Source: a virus. Taken from it: 21,061 nucleotides of DNA. Positions 6,648-14,735 of the stretch are shown piece after piece (position 1 is the first letter of the stretch; the number at the start of each line of letters is the position of its first letter). The DNA lies in the IMG/VR virus record IMGVR_UViG_3300035698_002777, positions 1-21,061 of that record, one strand, 5' to 3'. Made by a program: the position numbers and the translations under genes. Below the pieces are notes generated by a model. The model ran no database searches and was not told the origin of the DNA. It saw nothing but the letters and a program-made list of their open reading frames with translations.

Positions 6648-7718
6648 TTAAAGACTTCTATCTATAATTCCTAAGCCTAACATTCTACTATCTAAACACG
6701 CAAATCCGAGCTCAGCCCATCCAAAAAATCCTTGTTTCTGGACTCTTAATAGAGTGGGATCATCATGCGCTTCATATTCTTTACGAATAGGCATAACTAG
6801 TGAATCATTTACACTAAGGTCAAATCCCATAATCTGAGTTTCACCGAGAGCACTAATAGTACCGTCGGCTGCTGTCACATTAGCATTATCAATAGTGTAA
6901 TCATTATAAGTGTCTCCAACTTCAGCAATAAACTTACCATAAGCAGAAGCATTTCCGTTGATATTATAAAGTCCAGTAGCACCAAGATGCTGAATCTCAT
7001 GAAGAGTTACATTCCAAAGGCTGCCCATTCCGGCTGCCTGGAAAATCTCTCTACGAGTTACAGGATCGATATCTGTGTCTGTCCACTCTCTAATATCAGC
7101 AGCATCCTCTGGGGATACATAAAGATCAGTTAGTGTACGTCCGATTCTCTTGAACCCAACAATCATCTTGTTAATAAGTTCTTTAGAGAGATAGCCAGCG
7201 CCTTGAGCACTTGGGCTAATTTCATAAATAGGGGCAGGTCTAGAGCCTAAGAGCCCTTTTCCAGAGAAGCCTGAGGTAGCGGCGGGCATAATGACCCTCC
7301 ATCCACATTCTTCCTCGTAATTCGCTAGATCTTTTGCGGCACGATTTGCAGCTCTAGATGCAATATCAATTCTAGAGTCTCTTGCATAAGTAATCTTCCA
7401 GTCGGCGGCAGCATCAATCGAAAAAGTAGGTACATATACCTCTTCCCCGATACCTTCAATAAAGTTCTGTGCTACGTAACCTAAACCAGGAAGTACCCAT
7501 ACAGGAATTTCAAAATCTTCAGCTACAGGATATACCGCCTGTGCGCCAGGACCTAGTCTTTCCACAGTAAAGAGTTGTCTCATAATTGAGTCCAACTCAA
7601 TTTTTTGTAAAATTGGAGTTGTTAAAGCAGCTGCAAATGCGCGATACGCAGCTAAACCTTCAGGGGTATTAATCTCTGCGGTAGCTCTAAAAAGCTCCAT
7701 CATTTCCTTTCTTTCCAT
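6648..7718 (-). CDS. Major capsid protein (HK97-fold, inferred)
   Basis: This 356-aa protein forms the head shell. The start chosen is ATG 7718, because AGGAGG sits 9 nt upstream; an earlier in-frame ATG at 7772 lacks such a site and would add 18 unlikely residues. The N-terminus is helical (E-L-F-R-A-T-A-E-I-N-T-P-E-G). It is followed by F-T-V-E-R-L-G-P-G-A-Q-A-V-Y-P-V, an E-loop-like region, then a long helix with I-D-I-A-S-R-A-A-N-R-A-A-K-D-L (spine-helix-like) and a beta/alpha C-terminal region. Length, composition and position (after protease, scaffold and a small head protein) fit a major capsid protein. Short sequence motifs alone do not prove the fold. The hairpin behind it would suit a highly expressed message. 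Confidence 0.85.
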   Translation of the reverse strand: MERKEMMELFRATAEINTPEGLAAYRAFAAALTTPILQKIELDSIMRQLFTVERLGPGAQAVYPVAEDFEIPVWVLPGLGYVAQNFIEGIGEEVYVPTFSIDAAADWKITYARDSRIDIASRAANRAAKDLANYEEECGWRVIMPAATSGFSGKGLLGSRPAPIYEISPSAQGAGYLSKELINKMIVGFKRIGRTLTDLYVSPEDAADIREWTDTDIDPVTRREIFQAAGMGSLWNVTLHEIQHLGATGLYNINGNASAYGKFIAEVGDTYNDYTIDNANVTAADGTISALGETQIMGFDLSVNDSLVMPIRKEYEAHDDPTLLRVQKQGFFGWAELGFACLDSRMLGLGIIDRSL

Positions 7719-7790
7719 TATATAGTTCCTCCTATAATATTTATCTAATTTTGGATGTGCTAAACACCACATTAATCCAATTTAATTTTA

Positions 7791-8420
7791 TTAAACTAAC
7801 AGTTTTACCCTAATTGGGAAAAGTGTTACATTGTCCATATTAGCTTGACATTTTGCCAAACTTGCGCCTTTTACAACGCGTGCTACAGCTGTGTTAGATG
7901 CTCTAGTACCTGTTTCGCCTGAAGCGTCAGTAGCTGGTGTAGAATTAGTAGAGTTAGTAACTCTGCCTTGATACGCAGCTGAATATAAAGTCTGACCTGG
8001 GGTCATCTTTAAAGAAGCTGTTCCACCAGAAGCTAAACAAATGTAGTGAACAGTATCAAAAATACCTAAATGGGCTACGCCCACTGGTACTGATTTATGA
8101 CCTGCAATAGCACCTGCACTATTATATAGTGGTTGAGCTATAGCGTCACTGGACCCTAGATCGCCTGGCATAACAAATCCAGTAGGATGTACATTATGGT
8201 ACCCTACTTTTACTTTCTGCATACTAAAACCAAAAGGTGCCTCTGTTACCACTCCAGCCATGGCTTTCACCATTGGCTCTTCGTTGGTAGCAGTTGGATC
8301 TAGATAAACTACAGACCCTGCATAAGCAACAACTCCACCCACTCCGGCTGAGCCGAATGAGTCGTTTGCTGCGTAGCTACAAAATTGATTTTCTACAACT
8401 GGATGTCTTGGAATAAACAT
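7791..8420 (-). CDS. Probable head decoration or structural protein, 209 aa
   Basis: It starts at ATG 8420 with AGGAGG about 10 nt upstream, between scaffold and major capsid genes, where head-decoration proteins are common. The protein is rich in Gly, Ala, Val and Thr with few charged residues, and has no signal peptide or membrane segment. Segments such as G-V-V-A-Y-A-G-S-V-V-Y-L and G-V-V-T-E-A-P-F-G-F-S suggest beta strands. A Ser/Thr/Asn-rich loop lies at about 160-180. I infer a capsid-surface or inner-head structural protein made in high amounts. The family is not recognised with certainty. Confidence 0.65.
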   Translation of the reverse strand: MFIPRHPVVENQFCSYAANDSFGSAGVGGVVAYAGSVVYLDPTATNEEPMVKAMAGVVTEAPFGFSMQKVKVGYHNVHPTGFVMPGDLGSSDAIAQPLYNSAGAIAGHKSVPVGVAHLGIFDTVHYICLASGGTASLKMTPGQTLYSAAYQGRVTNSTNSTPATDASGETGTRASNTAVARVVKGASLAKCQANMDNVTLFPIRVKLLV

Positions 8421-8442
8421 ACCTTATTATCCTCCTAGTTCT

Positions 8443-9195
8443 TTATTTGTCAGATTTTTTAGGTGTTAAAAGGGATGCCATTTCTTTTCCAAGATTAGCA
8501 TATTTCTCTACCATATCATCTGATGGTTTAGTTTCAAAATTCATAGCTGCAGCCATTGCCTGACCTGGAGCTATATTAGCAGGAGGAGTTATAGTACCTT
8601 CTTCTTCAGTAGTAGAACCTTCTGTTGAAGCCGTCTCTTCGTCTTCCTGACTATCAGTATTGGTTTGGACAGCATCAGCAACAACTTTAGCTTGTACTTT
8701 AGCTACCTCTTCTAATTCTTTTTCTACGGCTTGTCGAAGCGCTATTCTATCTTCTTTATAAGAAGCGAACTCTTCTTCAGACAATTCTCTTACTTTAGCT
8801 GCCTGAGCTTTAAGATCGTTAGTCATAGCAACTTTATCATCTTTAAGTTCATTCATTCTAGCTTCTGCAAGCTGATCTTTTTTAATATTTTCCAAAGATT
8901 CTGTAGTAGAAGCTAATTTTGCTTCTGCCTCTTCGACTTTTTTCTGGGCTGCCTCTAGCTCAGTTTGAAGTTCGGAGATTTTAGAATCTTTCTCTTCGTT
9001 ATCTCTAGTCGCAGTTTCTTGCTCGGTAGCAAGTGCTGCTGTGGTTTCCTCTAATTTCTGAGTCAGATTATCAATCGTTTCTGCAGATTCGTTCAGGGCG
9101 TCCTGAGTTTTCTGCATCTGTCCGGCTTGTTCTTTATCAGAGAAAATGCCTTCGACAATAGTCTTGACATCGTTAAGTAATTTTTCGTTTTCCAT
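8443..9195 (-). CDS. Head scaffolding protein (coiled coil)
   Basis: A 250-aa protein behind AAGGAGG. Residues of about 25-170 are an almost unbroken, highly charged helix with heptad spacing (for example I-D-N-L-T-Q-K-L-E-E-T and I-S-E-L-Q-T-E-L-E-A-A-Q-K), indicating a long coiled coil. A Glu/Thr/Ser-rich acidic linker follows (about 178-205). The C-terminal part has P-G-Q-A-M-A-A-A-M-N-F and ends in a basic tail L-L-T-P-K-K-S-D-K, a usual place for capsid contact in scaffolds. Order protease, scaffold, decoration, capsid is classic. It would guide procapsid assembly and be removed by the protease. The call rests on composition and synteny, not on a family motif. Confidence 0.78.
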   Translation of the reverse strand: MENEKLLNDVKTIVEGIFSDKEQAGQMQKTQDALNESAETIDNLTQKLEETTAALATEQETATRDNEEKDSKISELQTELEAAQKKVEEAEAKLASTTESLENIKKDQLAEARMNELKDDKVAMTNDLKAQAAKVRELSEEEFASYKEDRIALRQAVEKELEEVAKVQAKVVADAVQTNTDSQEDEETASTEGSTTEEEGTITPPANIAPGQAMAAAMNFETKPSDDMVEKYANLGKEMASLLTPKKSDK

Positions 9196-9313
9196 TTAGA
9201 GTATTAACCTCCTTATAAATTAGTTAATTCATTTTATTACGTGATTCCAACCTGAAATCTTTTTTATTTAATACTTATACCTTTACCATTTTATTTTAAA
9301 TTGTTTTGTTCAA

Positions 9314-9739
9314 TTAAGGATAACTTTGTGCCGGGGCACCAGTTCCTCTTGTACTTAATTCACTCATATCAATTCCTGGACCCAATAGATATTGGATATT
9401 AAAATCAATATTTCCAGCGGCAGTAGATCCAATAATAAGCGTAATAATATTGGTAGCAGTATCATGATCTATCCAATATCTAGCGCCTGGATCAGACTTT
9501 GCTGTTGCAGTAACATTAGCATAAGAAGCTAAATCCATATCATAAAACTTTACTCCACTTGCTAGTACTACAGTAGTACTACCAGAAGCCACGGTTGCGT
9601 TAGATGCCCATAGCATAGGTACGTAATGATTATTACCCATACATTTGAACATGGCAGCCGCTTTATCTGAAGCAGATAGTTTTAATTGTTTTGGTGTGCT
9701 TCTTAATGATCCTGTTTGTGCTTGTCCTAAATCTGGCAT
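9314..9739 (-). CDS. Small structural protein, 141 aa
   Basis: It starts at ATG 9739, 8 nt after AAGGAGG. The N-terminal 30 residues are polar (Q-A-Q-T-G-S-L-R-S-T-P-K-Q-L-K-L-S). The centre (A-S-G-S-T-T-V-V-L-A-S-G-V-K-F-Y and Y-W-I-D-H-D-T-A-T-N-I-I-T-L-I-I-G) has the alternating pattern of a beta-sandwich like those in phage head-spike or stabilising domains. It sits between the prohead protease and the scaffold. I infer a minor head or decoration protein. The gap behind it (9196-9313) holds no gene or convincing terminator. Confidence 0.55.
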   Translation of the reverse strand: MPDLGQAQTGSLRSTPKQLKLSASDKAAAMFKCMGNNHYVPMLWASNATVASGSTTVVLASGVKFYDMDLASYANVTATAKSDPGARYWIDHDTATNIITLIIGSTAAGNIDFNIQYLLGPGIDMSELSTRGTGAPAQSYP

Positions 9740-9760
9740 AAGATGTTCCTCCTTATAAAA

Positions 9761-10870
9761 TTAGTCGACAAGTTTTTTAGCTTTATCTAAAATACTTTGT
9801 AAGCGTTCTAATGAGTTTGCTGTTAACCTCTGCGAACGTTTACTATTTAAAAGAGTTTCAACATAAGAAGCAGTAGTACTTTTTACTTTATTTCTTAAGC
9901 AACTTTGGTCAGAAGCGTCTCTAGAAAATGAAGTACATGCTTGCGAGTATTCGCTACACCAATTTTCATTAACTACATTTCCTTCTTTATCTTCTACTCT
10001 CTTTTTATAACTTACACAGATTCCAATGGAATCCTTATAGGTGAGTTCAGAAATTTCTTGTTCACCTTCTATCTCTTTAGAGGTTACATTAATAATTTCT
10101 TTTTGAGCCTCAATAGCCGCTTCTTTTTTAAGGGTTATATCAAAAATTATTACCCCATCTTCGTTAGTGCCAGATGCTGTTTCTAATACAACACTTGGTG
10201 GGTTGGCCGGGGTCTTAACAATCCCACAGCCAGAAAAACAAATACCACGAAGTACTCTTTCTATAGTACCTGTGGCAATTTCTTTACCATCTTTTATTAT
10301 ACTTCCTTTCTGGCCAAATATCTTATCATTTGCCGTGTCAATTCCTACCGCGTTTGCTGCATCTTTAGGTAGTATTACATCACCTACCTTAACATCATAG
10401 TCTGTATAAAAACATTCCATACTTACACGCCATTCATCATTAGCTATTTCTTTAGATAGCTCTGGAAATCTGCTTTTATATATAACAGACCCAATTTGTA
10501 TATGCATATCTTGTGTATCTAAAGTAGCAGTCTCGGTAGAAGCTAACTCAGCTATATTAAGTTTATTTCCTGTAGAATTTGTAAAAGCACTTGAATAGAT
10601 ATGACCTATTATTTCATCTTCCACATGCTCAACATCCATTGCTTTACTAATAATTGTATCTTTAGCAGCTACTAACTCACTTCCTAAAAAACAGGCATTA
10701 TTTAAATTGGTACCTGTTGATACCAAAATAGCAGAAAAATAACTTAGATCTGGCTGTTTATCACTTCCTTGTGGTAAGTTAATTACCGAAGCAACTTCCT
10801 TTTGGATAGCATCTGTGACCTCTTCCAGTTTAATACTTGCAGTTAAATAAAATTTATTTTTAGTTTCCAT
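9761..10870 (-). CDS. Prohead (head maturation) protease
   Basis: A 369-aa protein predicted to cleave scaffold and capsid termini during head maturation. The N-terminal half carries two motifs expected for the herpes/HK97-type serine proteases. These are K-A-M-D-V-E-H-V-E-D-E-I-I-G-H at 76-90, with H82 as likely catalytic histidine, and E-W-R-V-S-M-E-C-F-Y at 146-155, with S150 as likely nucleophile. A later G-I-V-K-T-P-A-N-P-P-S at 216-226 resembles the conserved end of the protease core. The remaining C-terminal part (about 235-369) is charged and may act as a delivery or scaffold-like tail. The gene lies between portal and scaffold. Its start codon and its AGGAG ribosome site lie inside the 3' end of the GIY-YIG gene (11-nt overlap). 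Confidence 0.75.
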   Translation of the reverse strand: METKNKFYLTASIKLEEVTDAIQKEVASVINLPQGSDKQPDLSYFSAILVSTGTNLNNACFLGSELVAAKDTIISKAMDVEHVEDEIIGHIYSSAFTNSTGNKLNIAELASTETATLDTQDMHIQIGSVIYKSRFPELSKEIANDEWRVSMECFYTDYDVKVGDVILPKDAANAVGIDTANDKIFGQKGSIIKDGKEIATGTIERVLRGICFSGCGIVKTPANPPSVVLETASGTNEDGVIIFDITLKKEAAIEAQKEIINVTSKEIEGEQEISELTYKDSIGICVSYKKRVEDKEGNVVNENWCSEYSQACTSFSRDASDQSCLRNKVKSTTASYVETLLNSKRSQRLTANSLERLQSILDKAKKLVD

Positions 10871-12293
10871 TTATTGCTCCTATATTATCTACTTTTTTAC
10901 ATTTAAACCCTTTGTGATGATTTCTTCTATTATGTGCTACAAGCCACATACCTCTATCACTCAAATTATTATCTCTACAAAAAGCACTTAAATTTTTTAT
11001 TATCTCAACATTACCATTAGGATATATTATTTCCCAGTACTCACTCTTTGCTGCAGCCACATTTGCTACATGTTCTTTAGATTTTTTGACTCCACGTCTC
11101 TGTACTGACATTCTTTTCTTACTCTCTTCAGACATTATTACTCCGGTTTTAGATTTAGAAATTTTACGTTTAGTGCTTTCTTTACATACTCTTCCTATAG
11201 TACCTTCACCCCCCAAAGTCATATTGTATCCATTTTTATATGAATCGTAATATTTTATATAATATATCTCTTTCTCATCTAGTTTGGATTTAGTCCCACA
11301 TTCACATAAAATTTGCCATGTGAAATTATCTTTTCCATGTTTATTAATGGATCTATGAAAGTGTGTTTTTACATTTAACTTATTAGATAAACTAATATGT
11401 TTAATTTTTCTACTATGTAAATCTCCACATGTCTGTCCAATATATACTTTATCAGTTATTTTATTTGTTACCTTATATATAATACCGTCTATTTTTATAT
11501 TTGAATGAGCTTTGTTTTCATATTTAGGTTTGCCAGAATTATTTTCATAACTACAGTATTTACATATATGACCATTTTTCCATGATTTCCATGACATACT
11601 ATTAGAATGACCTCTATCACAAATAAATTCCAATTTTGTATCTGTATTCATATATCCTTTAGACAGCAGTTTATATCCTTTAGATTCAAAGGATTTTCTT
11701 ATTTCTTCTACTGTAGGCTGTGAGTTTTTTGGATCTTTCCATGGGCGTTTTCCTTGTCTCCATGACAACCAAGTAGTATAATATTCTTCTTTATTACTTA
11801 ACCTTAATTTCAATTTTTGCCTATTATTTATATAAGTATCTTCTAATAAAATGCAACCTTCTGATTCTATAATATTTTTTATATAATTAAAATTTATTCT
11901 TTTAGGCTTTTTAGTCCTATACCGTATACTACATTTATCACAACCGCATCTATGTCCTTGCTGCCAATCATTCCATCTAATATAATACTTGTTACCATTA
12001 GGACATATACAATCAATTAACTGTTTATTATTTAAATATTCTTTAGTTAAAATAGTGTAGTTTTCAGACTTAAATGATTTCCCTATCTCACCTATATTAA
12101 TTTTAGTTTTTTTAGAACAGTATGGGCATCTATTACCAAATCTCCACATAGACCATGTAATTCTATGTTTATGCCCCTTAGGACAAATATAATTAAGCTT
12201 ACTTCCTGAATTTATATACTCGTTACTGAGTAAAATATAATCCTCATTTTCAAACTGCTCTTTAACAAACCCTAATGTTAGTTTTTTACTCAT
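10860..12293 (-). CDS. GIY-YIG homing endonuclease with four zinc-ribbon-like repeats
   Basis: A 477-aa protein. Four copies of a module of about 50 residues fill 9-247, each reading Y-x-L-L-S/T-x-x-Y-I/L/M-N, then C-P-x-G, W-x-x-W-x-x-G and C-x2-C. The third copy (138-183) has lost its cysteines. The GIY-YIG nuclease follows at 268-362: G-I-I-Y-K-V-T-N-K at 270, K-V-Y-I-G-Q-T at 282, R295, E342 and G-Y-N-M-T-L-G-G-E-G at 355-364. NUMOD3-like segments (S-T-K-R-K-I-S-K-S-K-T-G and S-E-E-S-K-K-R-M-S) and a NUMOD1-like helix (N-L-S-A-F-C-R-D-N-N-L) complete the DNA-binding tail. The ATG at 12293 overlaps the portal stop by 8 nt, with GGAGA 10 nt upstream. The 3' end overlaps the protease start by 11 nt. 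It interrupts the usual portal-protease order and most likely spreads by cutting alleles without it. Confidence 0.87.
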   Translation of the reverse strand: MSKKLTLGFVKEQFENEDYILLSNEYINSGSKLNYICPKGHKHRITWSMWRFGNRCPYCSKKTKINIGEIGKSFKSENYTILTKEYLNNKQLIDCICPNGNKYYIRWNDWQQGHRCGCDKCSIRYRTKKPKRINFNYIKNIIESEGCILLEDTYINNRQKLKLRLSNKEEYYTTWLSWRQGKRPWKDPKNSQPTVEEIRKSFESKGYKLLSKGYMNTDTKLEFICDRGHSNSMSWKSWKNGHICKYCSYENNSGKPKYENKAHSNIKIDGIIYKVTNKITDKVYIGQTCGDLHSRKIKHISLSNKLNVKTHFHRSINKHGKDNFTWQILCECGTKSKLDEKEIYYIKYYDSYKNGYNMTLGGEGTIGRVCKESTKRKISKSKTGVIMSEESKKRMSVQRRGVKKSKEHVANVAAAKSEYWEIIYPNGNVEIIKNLSAFCRDNNLSDRGMWLVAHNRRNHHKGFKCKKVDNIGAINGN

Positions 12294-14271
12294 CCCTTAA
12301 AGTCTCCATATTAGAAAAGAAATCTATAAATTCTTCAGCATTAAGAATTTCTTTAGCACCACTTAAAAATGACATGTATTGAACTTCTGTCATATATTTT
12401 ACATCATCAATAGATGCTGTCTTTTTTGTAGGTTTGGACCCTGGTTGTTTAGAAGGATCAGTGTTAGTTTTTTTCTTTGTTTTTGTTTCTCCAGCAGGTC
12501 TACCTTTACTTGGTGTACCAGTAGGTGATTTTTGTTTAGGTTGAACTCCAGGTCCTTCTGCAGCCTTTTGCCATGGGCTACCAATTATACCCAGCGTTCC
12601 GTCCTCTACTAAAGGCATTTCTGTTTGCATATTTTTAAGCTCATTATCATAATCAAATCCAAGAGCTTCGAGTGCTGTATTGTAACTTAACATTCTTCTA
12701 TCAACGAGAGAACTCAATGTTGCCATATATAAAATTTCATCCCGTAAAACTGATTCGTCCCATCGAACTTTAGGAAAACGATCAAACCCCATAGCTTCTG
12801 AAATTAATCTATATTCTTTGTAAATCCACTTCTCTACCTGACGTCTAGCATAATTAATTTCTTCCATTATACCTTTAGTAAGTAGTCCTATTTCAGCAGT
12901 ACTAACATCACCGGCACCATCTATAATAGCACGAGTAATTGCTAAACCACCTGTTATATCTTCATTAACTTGTTTATATTTATCCTGCCCTAGTATCTTG
13001 TCTATTTCAGGAGATACAATTTTCTCAACTTCTAAAGTATGATTCCAAACAACATCAAACGACTTACTTGGTGTATCGAATAATTTAGCTACTGTCTCTA
13101 ATTCTGTTTGGCTAACTACAGGGTACTCATCATTACCTATAGTTATCTTTAAAATATAATTAGATATACCATCCAAAGTACTAATATCTGCTTCTTTTAA
13201 TTTCTGTTTGTAATTTAATGATTCGAATATTCTTGTGGAACGTGGCCTAGCATAACGTTCATAGGGCTGTTTCCTGTAGGTTACCATACCTACCAGTCTT
13301 GAGTCTAATTGGAACTCTCCACCCTTTTCTGATGCTGCTTTAAGCTCTGTAGGTAAAGCTTTAATAAGTTCTTTCTCTTCTTCAGTCAGCTCAGCTTTAT
13401 CTTTCTTTAACATCTGGCCTAATTCTTGAGGAGGGGTAAGTTTTACTGCTACTTTATCAAATAATAAGTTGCCTTCTATGTTTACTAGTTGTGGATTTAA
13501 TACTGTATATGACACAGGTAAGTGTCCTTTTGACCATATATTTTTCTTAGCCGCTTTTTCAATATTAGCTAATGCTTTAACACCAAGCCCTTGTAGTTTT
13601 GCTTCAGCTATAATTGTTTTTATAACCTCTTGCTTATCTGCAGCGAACTCGCCATGTAATTTATGAAGTCGTTCTATCTCGGCTGACGCACCTGTCTTAC
13701 TAGTCTTTGTTTTCTGACCAGGTACAGGTGACATATAAGATACTCTAGGTTCATATTTAGCCAGTACTTTATATGTAGTAACATGACCAATCTTGAAAAA
13801 GTCTAAAAATATCCATTCTAATAGATCATCAAAATTAACATCAAATGCCCAAGTATCAAAAAACTGTTTAATATTGGCATCGTCAATATCATTCTCAAAT
13901 CCTTTCATGGATAAAGAGGCCAATACATTAGTAACAGCACCTATTAAAGGATCTGTATAATAATACTCATCAGCTTGTTTATACAGCGCTTTAGGATCTT
14001 CTGCGTAAGGACTTTTGGCTAAACCTAAATCTAGTGTTTGCCTAGATAGAAAATCCCTGTTTATAGTAGCTGCTGACTCTCTACCATAGACATGGGGTTT
14101 AATAGCTTGGCCCGGCTTATCTAAAAAAGCTAAATTCTGTTTAGTGGGGTCTAATATGAATGTAGACTTACCAGTGGTATTGTCGACTTCTATAGATTTT
14201 ATCCCGGCGTTAGGAAATTTAGATTTTAGATCAGCTGTTAGTTTATTTACATCTAATATTTCTTTTGACAT
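12286..14271 (-). CDS. Portal protein
   Basis: A 661-aa protein predicted to form the dodecameric DNA gate at the head vertex. I chose ATG 14271 because AAAGGA sits 5 nt upstream; an in-frame ATG at 14289 has no ribosome site and would overlap the small gene before it. Near residue 102, D-E-Y-Y-Y-T-D-P-L-I-G-A-V-T-N-V-L is a typical portal N-terminal segment. L-E-W-I-F-L-D-F-F-K-I-G-H-V follows, and a long helical stretch (D-I-T-G-G-L-A-I-T-R-A-I onward) probably includes the stem and crown. Residues of about 574-617 form a Pro/Lys/Thr-rich flexible linker, followed by a short conserved-looking helical tail. Position after terminase and before the protease supports the call. Confidence 0.83.
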   Translation of the reverse strand: MSKEILDVNKLTADLKSKFPNAGIKSIEVDNTTGKSTFILDPTKQNLAFLDKPGQAIKPHVYGRESAATINRDFLSRQTLDLGLAKSPYAEDPKALYKQADEYYYTDPLIGAVTNVLASLSMKGFENDIDDANIKQFFDTWAFDVNFDDLLEWIFLDFFKIGHVTTYKVLAKYEPRVSYMSPVPGQKTKTSKTGASAEIERLHKLHGEFAADKQEVIKTIIAEAKLQGLGVKALANIEKAAKKNIWSKGHLPVSYTVLNPQLVNIEGNLLFDKVAVKLTPPQELGQMLKKDKAELTEEEKELIKALPTELKAASEKGGEFQLDSRLVGMVTYRKQPYERYARPRSTRIFESLNYKQKLKEADISTLDGISNYILKITIGNDEYPVVSQTELETVAKLFDTPSKSFDVVWNHTLEVEKIVSPEIDKILGQDKYKQVNEDITGGLAITRAIIDGAGDVSTAEIGLLTKGIMEEINYARRQVEKWIYKEYRLISEAMGFDRFPKVRWDESVLRDEILYMATLSSLVDRRMLSYNTALEALGFDYDNELKNMQTEMPLVEDGTLGIIGSPWQKAAEGPGVQPKQKSPTGTPSKGRPAGETKTKKKTNTDPSKQPGSKPTKKTASIDDVKYMTEVQYMSFLSGAKEILNAEEFIDFFSNMETLRDE

Positions 14272-14272
14272 C

Positions 14273-14392
14273 TTAGTCCTTTTTGCCATATTTTTCTTTT
14301 AATATTTGTAAAGCTTTATAAAAAGTATAACCTTTCTCAATCAACTGGTTAAATTCTATATAAAATGTTTTATAATCTACACAATAAATCAC
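14273..14392 (-). CDS. Overlooked 39-aa protein between the 68-aa gene and portal
   Basis: A 40-codon frame opens with GTG at 14392, directly after the TAA of the 68-aa gene, and ends in TAA one base before the portal ATG at 14271. The product looks like a real small protein: an aromatic N-terminus (V-I-Y-C-V-D-Y-K-T-F-Y-I-E-F) and an amphipathic helix (Q-L-I-E-K-G-Y-T-F-Y-K-A-L-Q-I-L-K-E-K-Y). The exact fit between its neighbours, filling an otherwise empty gap, suggests translational coupling. The portal ribosome site lies in its last codons. The weak points are the GTG start and no clear ribosome site. Function unknown. Confidence 0.5.
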   Translation of the reverse strand: MIYCVDYKTFYIEFNQLIEKGYTFYKALQILKEKYGKKD

Positions 14393-14393
14393 T

Positions 14394-14600
14394 TTATATC
14401 AAAACTGTGCCCGGTGTCCCTGTAACTGTAGTAGGATCTGTAGTTGTTAACGTGAATTTATTTGTGTCTTTTCTGCCTATAATATCATCTGGACTAGTAT
14501 AAGTGGTGGATACACCAGTTCTATATTTTGTATAATCTCCATTACCGGAAGCTGTTGTCCACCAAGGTGGTGCTACAAAATCTCCTCTATCATCTGCCAT
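14394..14600 (-). CDS. Hypothetical small protein, 68 aa
   Basis: It starts at ATG 14600, 8 nt behind AAGGAG, so translation is well supported. The sequence is Thr-, Gly- and Asp-rich, with an aromatic P-P-W-W near residue 11 and a run of T-L-T-T-T-D-P-T-T-V-T-G-T-P near the end, suggesting an extended, poorly folded protein. It has no membrane segment. It lies between large terminase and portal genes. I do not recognise it; a minor virion component or packaging accessory is possible. Confidence 0.6.
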   Translation of the reverse strand: MADDRGDFVAPPWWTTASGNGDYTKYRTGVSTTYTSPDDIIGRKDTNKFTLTTTDPTTVTGTPGTVLI

Positions 14601-14694
14601 AAGTGTTCTCCTTATATGAAGTCATGATAGGATTACCAGAGCTGAGACGATAATTTAATTTTAGCCACAGATTAGAAACCCTACCACATAACAT
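14590..14694 (-). CDS. Weak candidate: 34-aa open frame upstream of the 68-aa gene
   Basis: An ATG at 14694 opens a 35-codon frame ending in TGA at 14590, overlapping the start of the next gene by 11 nt. The product (M-L-C-G-R-V-S-N-L-W-L-K-L-N-Y-R-L-S-S-G) is mildly protein-like, but the upstream AAAAGA is a poor ribosome site. The rest of the 135-nt gap (14601-14735) shows nothing else. Confidence 0.2.
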   Translation of the reverse strand: MLCGRVSNLWLKLNYRLSSGNPIMTSYKENTYGR

Positions 14695-14735
14695 TCTTTT
14701 GTTTCTCTATTTACTAAAGAGGTTAGTTAAATAGT

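Noticed and set aside
7719-7772. Upstream in-frame ATG as the capsid start
   Set aside because: It has no ribosome site, whereas AGGAGG is well placed before ATG 7718; the added 18 residues do not look like a capsid N-terminus.
9196-9313. Possible terminator or promoter between the 141-aa gene and the scaffold
   Set aside because: Only a six-pair hairpin with a wobble and no U-tract was found, and no paired -35/-10 elements.
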